The notes under the pieces are model-generated. The model was not told the DNA's origin, ran no database searches, and was given only the letters and a program-made list of their open reading frames with translations. This document shows, piece after piece, positions 1-6,982 of a DNA stretch of 64,000 nt. Location: assembly GCA_947624395.1 (NCBI GenBank), contig CANQKA010000002.1, positions 1 to 64,000 on the forward strand. The letters are read 5' to 3'. Position 1 is the first letter of the stretch, and every line of letters starts with the position of its first letter. Made by a program: the position numbers and the translations under genes. The stretch comes from an uncultured Oscillospiraceae bacterium. Its GTDB lineage: Bacteria > Bacillota > Clostridia > Oscillospirales > Oscillospiraceae.

Positions 1-1059
1 TCCGAGAAGAAGATGCTGGAGCTGAAGGGCGACGTGTACACCTGCATGGGCTGCCGCAGCTTCCTGACGCCGGACCGCTTCACCGACGCGGGCGTGGGCA
101 ACATCGCCAACGCCGGCAACTACGAACCGGGCAAGCACAAGTACTATGGCCGCTTCAACCAGGGCGTGGTCACCATCAACCTGCCGGACGTGGCCCTTTC
201 CTCCGGCGGCAACCTGGACAAGTTCTGGAAGATCTTCGACGAGCGGCTGGAGCTGTGCCACCGGGCGCTGCGCTGCCGGCACGAGCGGCTCAAAGGCACG
301 CTCTCCGACGCTGCCCCCATCCTGTGGCAGTACGGCGCGCTGGCCCGCCTTCAAAAGGGCGAGCCCATCGACCGGCTTCTCTATAACGGCTACTCCACCA
401 TCTCCTTGGGCTACGCGGGGCTTTATGAGTGCGTCAAGTACATGACCGGCAAGAGCCACACCGACCCGGCCGCCACGCCTTTCGCCCTGGAGATCATGCA
501 GAAGATGAACGACAAGTGCCGCCAGTGGAAGACCGCGGAGAACATCGACTACTCCCTGTACGGCACGCCCCTGGAGAGCACCACGTACAAGTTCGCCAAG
601 TGCCTGCAAAAGCGCTTCGGCGTCATCGAGGGCATCACCGACAAGGGCTATATCACCAACTCCTACCATGTCCACGTGACAGAGGAGATCGACGCTTTCA
701 CCAAGCTGAAGTTTGAGGCCCAGTTCCAGCATCTCTCTCCCGGCGGCGCCATCAGCTACGTGGAGGTGCCGGACATGCAGAACAACCTGGAAGCCGTGCT
801 GCAGGTGATGAAGTTCATCTATGACAACATCATCTACGCGGAGCTGAACACCAAGAGCGATTACTGCCAGGTCTGCGGCTGGGACGGGGAGATCGAGATC
901 GCCGAGGACGACGGCAAGCTCATCTGGCGCTGCCCCCGCTGCGGCAACACCGACCAGAACAAGATGAACGTGGCCCGGCGCACCTGCGGGTACATCGGCA
1001 CCCAGTTCTGGAACCAGGGCCGTACCCAGGAGATCAAAGACCGGGTCCTGCACCTGTAA
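1..1059 (+). CDS. nrdD: Anaerobic ribonucleoside-triphosphate reductase, C-terminal part (truncated by window start)
   Basis: Reading frame open to window edge; C-terminal CxxC...CxxC zinc site and glycyl-radical motif RTCGYIG; followed by nrdG. Confidence 0.95.
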   Translation, partial: SEKKMLELKGDVYTCMGCRSFLTPDRFTDAGVGNIANAGNYEPGKHKYYGRFNQGVVTINLPDVALSSGGNLDKFWKIFDERLELCHRALRCRHERLKGTLSDAAPILWQYGALARLQKGEPIDRLLYNGYSTISLGYAGLYECVKYMTGKSHTDPAATPFALEIMQKMNDKCRQWKTAENIDYSLYGTPLESTTYKFAKCLQKRFGVIEGITDKGYITNSYHVHVTEEIDAFTKLKFEAQFQHLSPGGAISYVEVPDMQNNLEAVLQVMKFIYDNIIYAELNTKSDYCQVCGWDGEIEIAEDDGKLIWRCPRCGNTDQNKMNVARRTCGYIGTQFWNQGRTQEIKDRVLHL

Positions 1060-1065
1060 GCCGTC

Positions 1066-1602
1066 ATGCATTACGGTCAGATAAAAAACTGCGATATCGC
1101 CGACGGCGTGGGCGTACGGGTGACGCTGTTCGTGTCCGGCTGCACAAACCGGTGCCCCGGCTGCTTCCAGCCGGAGACCTGGGACTTTGACTACGGCGAG
1201 GAATTCACCCTCAAGACCGAGGGCCGTATCCTGGGTCTGCTGGCCCCGGACTACATCAACGGCCTGACGCTGTTGGGCGGCGACCCTTTCGAGCCGGACA
1301 ACCAGCGGGCGCTGGTACCATTCCTGCGGCGGGTGAAGGCCCTGTACCCCCAAAAGACTGTCTGGGCCTACACGGGCTATGAGTACGATGACCTGCTGCG
1401 CATCGGCAAGCACCCCCGCTGCGAGGTCACGGACGAGATGCTGGGCATGATCGACGTGCTGATAGACGGCCCCTTCGTGGAGCGGCTGAAGGACATCAGC
1501 CTCCGGTTTCGCGGCTCGTCCAACCAGCGGCTCATCGACATGAACGCCACCCGCAAGGCGGGCAAGATCGTCCTGTGGAGCGACTGGAGCGAGAGAACGT
1601 AA
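1066..1602 (+). CDS. nrdG: Anaerobic ribonucleoside-triphosphate reductase activating protein (radical SAM)
   Basis: CTNRCPGCFQPETWDF radical SAM cluster motif; directly downstream of nrdD. Confidence 0.95.
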   Translation: MHYGQIKNCDIADGVGVRVTLFVSGCTNRCPGCFQPETWDFDYGEEFTLKTEGRILGLLAPDYINGLTLLGGDPFEPDNQRALVPFLRRVKALYPQKTVWAYTGYEYDDLLRIGKHPRCEVTDEMLGMIDVLIDGPFVERLKDISLRFRGSSNQRLIDMNATRKAGKIVLWSDWSERT

Positions 1603-1621
1603 AACAGACAGCGCATACCGC

Positions 1622-1655
1622 CAGCCCTCTCCGACCTGGGGAGGGCTGCTTTTAT
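1622..1655 (+). terminator. Intrinsic terminator after nrdG
   Basis: CAGCCCTCTCC-gacct-GGGGAGGGCTG followed by CTTTTAT. Confidence 0.75.
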
Positions 1656-1669
1656 GAGAGGGAAAGCAT

Positions 1670-2449
1670 ATGGAAGTGAATTTCTTAGAGCGGGATCTGA
1701 CCGTCCAGTCCAGTCAGGCGGACCCCCAGGGACGCCTCGCCATCCCCGCGCTGTTCGACCTGTTCATGGACCTGGCCTCGTCTCACGCGGAAGGCCTGGA
1801 CGTGGGCTTTGACGCCATGCACGGCCGTCGGGCCTACTGGGTGGCGGTGCGCACCCGCCTTCGCCTTCCGGGACAGCGGCCAAGGCTGGGGGATACTATC
1901 ACGGCCCGGACCTGGCCGGGCGCGCCCAAGGCGGTGAAGTGCGACCGGTTCTATACCGTCGCCAGAGACGGCGTGGTCCTGGCGGAGGGCCGCACCGAGT
2001 GGGTGGGCCAGAACATCGACACGGGCCGGGTGATGAAGGTGGTTGACTTCGGCTACCCCCTGTGGATGGAGCACCGCCCGGAGCGGGTGTGCGACGAGCC
2101 ATTCACACGCTTCCGGGAACAGCCGGACCCGGCGAACCTCTGCCAGCGCTATACAGTCGGCTCTCGGGACATCGACATGGGCCAACACATGAACAACGTG
2201 GCCTATGTCCGCATGCTCCTGGGCACGTTCACCGTGGCTGAGCTGGAAACGATGGACATCGCCGAGGCGGAGATATCCTATTCCATGGCCTGTCGGGAGG
2301 GGGAGGAGCTGTCCGTCTACCGCCGGCTTGACGGCGAGGGCTGGCATTTTCTCGTGCAAAAGCCCGACGGCGCCACCGCCGTGCAAATGGCCCTTCGTCT
2401 GCGGCGGGAGAGGGGAATGAATGTGGATCTTACGCCCGAGGGGCGGTGA
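1670..2449 (+). CDS. Acyl-ACP thioesterase (FatA/B-like, hotdog fold)
   Basis: 259 aa; double-hotdog layout, 'DIDMGQHMNNVAYVRMLLG' in second half. Confidence 0.85.
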   Translation: MEVNFLERDLTVQSSQADPQGRLAIPALFDLFMDLASSHAEGLDVGFDAMHGRRAYWVAVRTRLRLPGQRPRLGDTITARTWPGAPKAVKCDRFYTVARDGVVLAEGRTEWVGQNIDTGRVMKVVDFGYPLWMEHRPERVCDEPFTRFREQPDPANLCQRYTVGSRDIDMGQHMNNVAYVRMLLGTFTVAELETMDIAEAEISYSMACREGEELSVYRRLDGEGWHFLVQKPDGATAVQMALRLRRERGMNVDLTPEGR

Positions 2450-2509
2450 TGCGCTAAGGGCTCAAAGGCGCAGACGTTAAAATTTCTTTCCGAGAATATT
2501 GTAAAAGTA

Positions 2510-2538
2510 TTGCAAACTGAAAAGATTCATAATATACT
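2510..2538 (+). promoter_or_regulatory. Sigma-A type promoter for the two-gene cassette
   Basis: TTGCAA - 17 nt - TATACT in an AT-rich intergenic region. Confidence 0.6.
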
Positions 2539-2594
2539 AATGACACAAAGCCGAATGTATTGTGTGTTATGACAGTCGTGAAGGAGGTCGCAGC

Positions 2595-2807
2595 ATGAAG
2601 AAGTACTTCTTGCAGAAGCAGTCGAGCATGGCTGTCGGCCTGATCTCGCGGGAGCAGATCGAAGCATACCGCGCAGCCCTGTTGCAAGCGATGGAGAAGA
2701 TGGGCGCGACAGACAGCGAAAAAGCGTTGATACACGATGCGACGATCAGGAACTCGATCAGAAAAAATAGAAGGCCGGAGGATGTCGCATGGGCGATTTT
2801 GCAATAA
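2595..2807 (+). CDS. Small (70 aa) hypothetical protein, first gene of two-gene cassette
   Basis: SD GAAGGAGG upstream of ATG; MKKYFLQKQSSMAVGLISREQIEAYRAALL...PEDVAWAILQ; overlaps next gene. Confidence 0.7.
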   Translation: MKKYFLQKQSSMAVGLISREQIEAYRAALLQAMEKMGATDSEKALIHDATIRNSIRKNRRPEDVAWAILQ

Positions 2808-3406
2808 CAGAGGACCTGCGCAGGGCGTTCAAGGAGCAGAACATTGTTTACTATCCGATTCGTCCAGCAACACCTGACGAGTTCTTTGAGGCAATCGGCC
2901 ACGCAAAAGAAGTGAATCCTTACGGACCGTTCGTGACGCAACATAGCCGGGAAGAATACAGCGATATGTTGCTTTTCATCACGACGGATGGACAAGCTGG
3001 AGTTGCGATCGAAAAAGATGGGAACATCGTTTCGATTTTCAATGGAGGGAGTCGGCGCGGGGCACTAAAGACGCTCCTGCCACTCGCTATTGAAAAGGGC
3101 GGAAGGAAGCTAGATAATTACGACAGCCCAGGGCTTTCGGGAATGTACGAACTGTACGGATTCAATCCCGTATCAAAAGTTCCATTCGATAGCCGGTTCG
3201 CCCCGGACGATTGGAATTACGCTAGGGACGGCACGCCAGATGTTGTGTTCTGGATCCATAACGGAGACAGTGCGGCAGATGTCATACTCAACTTTGGCCG
3301 ATATGATGTTCCATGGGATTCTGTCCAGACGTTTGGTACATACGAAGAAGCTGGTTCCTTTAGGGACAAGCTCATAGAAGAGATCGACGCGATGGAAACG
3401 ACATGA
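2789..3406 (+). CDS. Hypothetical protein with GNAT-like domain of the type seen in phage/MGE proteins
   Basis: 205 aa; 'GQAGVAIEKDGNIVSIFNGGSRRGALKTLLPLAIEKGGRKLDNYDSPGLSGMYELYGFNPVSKVPFDSRFAPDDWNYARDGTPDVVFW'; 19-nt overlap with upstream ORF. Confidence 0.65.
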   Translation: MGDFAITEDLRRAFKEQNIVYYPIRPATPDEFFEAIGHAKEVNPYGPFVTQHSREEYSDMLLFITTDGQAGVAIEKDGNIVSIFNGGSRRGALKTLLPLAIEKGGRKLDNYDSPGLSGMYELYGFNPVSKVPFDSRFAPDDWNYARDGTPDVVFWIHNGDSAADVILNFGRYDVPWDSVQTFGTYEEAGSFRDKLIEEIDAMETT

Positions 3407-3474
3407 TTCTGAGAATTATAGGGTCGGGAGCGTTGTTGAATCATGCTTTTTGCACGTCTTGCCTGGTAATTTCT

Positions 3475-3526
3475 ATGCCACGCAAAAGCCCTGCAAATGC
3501 TGAAAACACAGCATTTGCAGGGCTTT
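3475..3526. repeat. Palindromic repeat, copy 1
   Basis: 19-bp perfect stem AAAAGCCCTGCAAATGCTG-aaaaca-CAGCATTTGCAGGGCTTTT (3484-3527); near-identical to 6248-6299. Confidence 0.85.
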
Positions 3527-3591
3527 TTGATCCTGGGCCGATTCATAAGGGCTTTGAAGAATAACGCTGATCGGAGCTGAACAGGCGCGCT

Positions 3592-4084
3592 GGGCGCGCC
3601 CAAGGCGGTGAAGTGCGACCGGTTCTATACCGTCGCCAGAGACGGCGAGGTCCTGGCGGAGGGCCGCACCGAGTGGGTGGGCCAGAACATCGACACAGGC
3701 CGGGTGATGAAGGTTGGGGACTTCGGCTACCCCCTGTGGATGGAGCACTGCCCGGAGCGGGTGTGCGACGAGCCCTTTACCCGCTTCCGGGAACAGCCGG
3801 ACCCGGCGAACCTCTGCCAGCGCTATACAGTCGGTTCCCGGGACATCGACATGGGCCAACATATGAACAACGTGGCCTATATCCGCATGCTCCTGGGCAC
3901 GTTCACCGTGGCGGAGCTGGAGGCGATGGACATCGCCGAGGCGGAGATATCCTATTCCATGGCCTGCCGGGAGGGAGAGGAGCTGTCCGTCTACCGCCGG
4001 CTTGATAACGAGGGCTGGCATTTTCTCGTGCAAAAGCCCGACGGCGCCACCGCCGTGCAAATGGCCCTTCGTCTGCGAAAATAA
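3592..4084 (+). pseudogene. Truncated duplicate of the acyl-ACP thioesterase gene (C-terminal ~160 codons)
   Basis: 3592-4077 matches 1918-2403 at constant offset 1674 with no indel and ~21 mismatches by eye; N-terminal half absent. Confidence 0.9.
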
Positions 4085-4091
4085 CGCGCTC

Positions 4092-4121
4092 TTGACAGGG
4101 AGCGTATATTCCGGTTATACT
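4092..4121 (+). promoter_or_regulatory. Promoter for leader ORF / MFS transporter
   Basis: TTGACA - 18 nt - TATACT, immediately after the pseudogene stop. Confidence 0.7.
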
Positions 4122-4154
4122 AAGCCCGATTATGAAACGAAAGGAGGGCGCGTG

Positions 4155-4250
4155 ATGTCCGGCTATGGGTACTGCATCTTCACCAGTAGCGGCCTGATCG
4201 CCTATGATAAGCGCTGTCAGGGGATCACTGCGCCCATTTTCCGGTCGTAA
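4155..4250 (+). CDS. 31-aa leader peptide upstream of MFS transporter
   Basis: AAAGGAGGG SD, ATG...TAA encoding MSGYGYCIFTSSGLIAYDKRCQGITAPIFRS; 3' end lies inside a large hairpin preceding a terminator. Confidence 0.65.
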   Translation: MSGYGYCIFTSSGLIAYDKRCQGITAPIFRS

Positions 4251-4317
4251 GGGCGGACCGTTCCATAGCGCAGTGACCCCTAAGACTCGTTCCACCAACG
4301 GCGGAATGGGTCTTTTT
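4219..4317 (+). promoter_or_regulatory. Transcription attenuator: nested hairpin followed by intrinsic terminator
   Basis: AGGGGaTCACTGCGC...GCGCAGTGACCCCT (4219-4281), then AAGACTCGTTCC-accaacgGC-GGAATGGGTCTT + TTTT (4282-4317). Confidence 0.75.
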
Positions 4318-4350
4318 TGCGCCCAAATTTACAGATAAGGGGTAACTGCA

Positions 4351-5511
4351 ATGGACAAAAAATACCGCCGCAATATAGCGGCGAGCTATCTGTTTCGCTT
4401 TTTCTCGTCCGTCGCGCTCGGCGACGGGATATGGGTGCTGTACCTGCTCCGGAAAGGGCTGACGCTCTGGCAGGTCGGTCTGCTGGAGGGTGTTTTCCAC
4501 ATCGCCGGACTTGTCTCGGAGGTACCATCCGGGGCGCTGGCGGACCTGTTCGGCCGGAAAAGCGCCATGCTTGTAAGCCGGGTGCTGGCGGCGGCCTCTA
4601 CGCTGCTGACCATATATGCCCGCAGCATGGGCCCGCTGGCCTTAGCGTTCGTGCTCAACGCCTGGAGCTATAACCTGCTGTCCGGCTCGGACGAGGCACT
4701 GCTGTACGACAGCTTTCTGTGCCTGGACCGGGAGCGGCAGTACTTCCACGCCGCCGGACGCATGGCTCTGGCGGCGGAGATCGCCCAGGCCGCCGGCGTG
4801 CTGGCCGGCGGGATACTGGCAAGGCGGTCCTACGCGCTGTGCTATCTGGTCAGCGCCGGGATACAGGCCGTCGCGTTCATCTCAGGCGTTTTTCTGACGG
4901 AGCCACACGCCGCGCCCGACCGCGGCCGCGTCACGGTCCGGGCCCACTTTGCCGCCAGCTTTGCCCTTTTGAAGGACAGAGCGCTGCGGCGGGTGCTGCT
5001 GCGCTTCGCCGTGCTGTTCGCCGGGTACACCACGGCTTTTTTCTACGCCCAACAGCTCTATCACGACCGGGGTTTTGACACGCTGGGTGTGAGCGTGATC
5101 CTGCTGGGCATGGGCCTTGCCGCCAGCGCAGGCGCGCTTCTGAGCCGGCCCGTAGCCGGAACGCTCGGCAAATACGCCGCCCACGCCGAGGGCTTTGCCC
5201 TGGCCGCGGGGCTGGCGCTCATGGGGGTCAGGGCTGTCCCGGTATCTCTGGCGGGCTTCGCTCTGGCCAGCTTTGCCAACGCCCTGCTGGGCCCGCTCCA
5301 CTCGGCGGCGCTGAACCGCCGCATACCGTCCGACAGGCGCGCCACGGTCATCTCCGTGAGCAGCATGTGCTTTTCCGCGTGTATGATCGTCCTGTTTCCC
5401 CTGGCAGGCGCCCTGGCCGCGCAGGTGGGCCTGGGCCGGGTCATGCTGGCGCTGGGCGCGCTCCTTTTCGCCTATATCCCCCTCACGCCGCAGTTGGATA
5501 CGGACCAATGA
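4351..5511 (+). CDS. MFS transporter (drug-efflux like)
   Basis: 386 aa, multiple TM segments, 'SEVPSGALADLFGRK' MFS loop 2-3 motif. Confidence 0.85.
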   Translation: MDKKYRRNIAASYLFRFFSSVALGDGIWVLYLLRKGLTLWQVGLLEGVFHIAGLVSEVPSGALADLFGRKSAMLVSRVLAAASTLLTIYARSMGPLALAFVLNAWSYNLLSGSDEALLYDSFLCLDRERQYFHAAGRMALAAEIAQAAGVLAGGILARRSYALCYLVSAGIQAVAFISGVFLTEPHAAPDRGRVTVRAHFAASFALLKDRALRRVLLRFAVLFAGYTTAFFYAQQLYHDRGFDTLGVSVILLGMGLAASAGALLSRPVAGTLGKYAAHAEGFALAAGLALMGVRAVPVSLAGFALASFANALLGPLHSAALNRRIPSDRRATVISVSSMCFSACMIVLFPLAGALAAQVGLGRVMLALGALLFAYIPLTPQLDTDQ

Positions 5512-5549
5512 CACTTTCACGTTCTAAAGAAAATCCGTATTATAATCCG

Positions 5550-5587
5550 TGGACATTTTTGCACTCTTTTGTATACTAAATGCAAAA
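5550..5587 (+). promoter_or_regulatory. Promoter with inverted repeat around the -10 (candidate XRE operator)
   Basis: TGGACA - 16 nt - TATACT; TTTTGCA (5557-5563) and TGCAAAA (5581-5587) flank the -10. Confidence 0.5.
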
Positions 5588-5599
5588 GGGGTAGTAAAT

Positions 5600-5833
5600 A
5601 TGCCGGAGATAGACGCATTGGCCAAACGGCTGAAGCGATACAGACAATCAGTCCGTAAAACGCAGTTTGAGTTTTCCTCGGAAATAGGGATAAGCGAAGA
5701 AGAATTGAGCCTGTTGGAGCGGAGGAAAACAGACCCAAAACTGAGCACGATCCAGCTTATCGCGTCGTGCATGGATGTCACAGTCTCACAATTGCTGAAT
5801 ACAGGGGATGACGGATTGCCATGGATGAAGTAG
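5600..5833 (+). CDS. XRE-family HTH transcriptional regulator
   Basis: 77 aa MPEIDALAKRLKRYRQSVRKTQFEFSSEIGISEEELSLLERRKTDPKLSTIQLIASCMDVTVSQLL. Confidence 0.85.
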   Translation: MPEIDALAKRLKRYRQSVRKTQFEFSSEIGISEEELSLLERRKTDPKLSTIQLIASCMDVTVSQLLNTGDDGLPWMK

Positions 5834-6210
5834 TTCTTCAGATCTACGATCTGCTGTATCAGCTTGGAGTCACCGCCAGATATGTGGGATTCTTTTACGT
5901 GTCGTATGCGCTGCAGCTGTGCGTAAAACAGCCGGAACGGCTGCGGCTCGTCACAAAGTGGGTGTACCCGGACGTGGCGAGGCAGTATGATACAAATTGG
6001 AGAGCCGTTGCGAGAGATATCACAACGGTGGGCAATGTGATTTGGAAGCAAAACCGCCCTCTGTTGGAGAAGCTGGCCCGCCGGCCGTTAAAGAAAAAAC
6101 CGGAGAACACGCAGCTGCTGGCGATCCTTGTTTCAGGACTGTCCCCGCCGGACCCGGAGCGGGGCAAAGATCAGGGCGTGGGTGTATGGGCTTGCGTGCA
6201 CACAAAATAG
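5821..6210 (+). CDS. Stand-alone Spo0A C-terminal-like DNA-binding domain protein
   Basis: 'LLYQLGVTARYVGFFYVSYALQLCVKQPERLRLVTKWVYPDVARQYDTNWRAVARDITTVGNVIW' follows the Spo0A effector-domain pattern; no receiver domain; 13-nt overlap with the XRE gene. Confidence 0.75.
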   Translation: MDEVVLQIYDLLYQLGVTARYVGFFYVSYALQLCVKQPERLRLVTKWVYPDVARQYDTNWRAVARDITTVGNVIWKQNRPLLEKLARRPLKKKPENTQLLAILVSGLSPPDPERGKDQGVGVWACVHTK

Positions 6211-6247
6211 AAAGAGTCGGGGCGAAATATCGTCCCGACAGCGTCTC

Positions 6248-6299
6248 ATGCCATGCAAAAGCCCTGCAAGTGCTGAAAACACAGCATTTGCAGGACTTT
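6248..6299. repeat. Palindromic repeat, copy 2
   Basis: atgccatgcaaaagccctgcaagtgctgaaaacacagcatttgcaggacttt; 3 mismatches versus 3475-3526. Confidence 0.85.
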
Positions 6300-6310
6300 A
6301 CACTTAGGGC

Positions 6311-6345
6311 TCCCAGCGCAAACCAGCGGAGCGTTTGCGATGGGA
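6311..6345 (-). other. Strong hairpin downstream of tRNA-Pro trailer element
   Basis: TCCCAgCGCAAAC-9 nt-GTTTGCGaTGGGA (12 of 13 pairs). Confidence 0.65.
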
Positions 6346-6351
6346 AAAGGA

Positions 6352-6420
6352 AGAAGAGCTTTGACCGATGGAGGGACCTCGATTGCGAGGTTTCGACATC
6401 TTCAAAGCTCTTCTGACGCT
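6352..6420 (-). repeat. tRNA-trailer structured element, copy 1 (3' of tRNA-Pro)
   Basis: AGAAGAGCTTTGA.../...TCAAAGCTCTTCT outer stem plus GATG/CATC and ACCTCG/CGAGGT inner stems. Confidence 0.75.
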
Positions 6421-6495
6421 GGTCGGAGTGAGGTGACTTGAACACCCGACCTCCTGGTCCCGAACCAGGCGCGCTACCAACTGCGCTACACCCCG
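6420..6495 (-). tRNA. tRNA-Pro (anticodon CGG), CCA encoded
   Basis: Cloverleaf on reverse complement: CGGGGTG/CACTCCG acceptor, CCTGG-TTCGGGA-CCAGG anticodon arm, GGTTCAAGTC-type T arm. Confidence 0.92.
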
Positions 6496-6541
6496 AAATT
6501 TAATTTGTCCGCTCCGCGGACACCTTGTTCCCCCTTGGGGC

Positions 6542-6569
6542 CCCCAAAAGGCACGCTTGCCTTTTGGGG
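6542..6569 (-). other. Strong hairpin downstream of tRNA-Gly trailer element
   Basis: CCCCAAAAGGCA-cgct-TGCCTTTTGGGG perfect 12-bp stem. Confidence 0.75.
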
Positions 6570-6576
6570 AGAAGGA

Positions 6577-6648
6577 GGAGTGGCTTTGACCGATGTCCGC
6601 GGCCTTGCTTGCAAGGTCGCGGCATCTTCAAAGCCAGTCCGACGCTGG
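6577..6648 (-). repeat. tRNA-trailer structured element, copy 2 (3' of tRNA-Gly)
   Basis: GGAGTGGCTTTGA.../...TCAAAGCCAGTCC outer stem, GATG/CATC, CCGCGgCCTTG/CAAGGtCGCGG inner stem; paralogous to 6352-6420. Confidence 0.75.
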
Positions 6649-6719
6649 AGCAGGTGAAGGGAATCGAACCCTCGTATTCAGCTTGGGAAGCTGATGTTCT
6701 GCCATTGAACTACACCTGC
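6646..6719 (-). tRNA. tRNA-Gly (anticodon CCC), CCA encoded
   Basis: GCAGGTGTAGTTCAATGGCAGAAC..TCAGC-TTCCCAA-GCTGA..GGGTTCGATTCCC..CACCTGCTCCA on reverse complement. Confidence 0.93.
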
Positions 6720-6799
6720 AAGGCTTTAAGATTATAGCACCCCCCGTGGCAGATTGCAAGCATAAAATTCCCGCCCGCACATAGCTTGTACGGGAGGGG

Positions 6800-6982
6800 A
6801 TGGCAATGACATATCACCGGCTGATGATCGCGGCGGCGCTGTTTCTGGCCGCCACATGCCTGAAGATCTATCTGCCCGAGCAGGGAGCGCCGGCGCTGGC
6901 GGCGGTGCGTCAGACCATCGACGCGGACGCCTTCGCGGTGCCGTTGCCGGAGGGAGCGCTGGCGTGGCTGGACTGGAGCTGA
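6800..6982 (+). CDS. Short single-TM protein, possible minimal SpoIVFA-like partner
   Basis: 60 aa, SD GGAGGGG upstream, overlaps GTG start of the downstream M50 protease. Confidence 0.5.
   Translation: MAMTYHRLMIAAALFLAATCLKIYLPEQGAPALAAVRQTIDADAFAVPLPEGALAWLDWS

Noticed and set aside
3608-4084. Second acyl-ACP thioesterase as an intact gene
   Set aside because: Lacks the N-terminal half and a convincing start/SD; treated as truncated duplicate.
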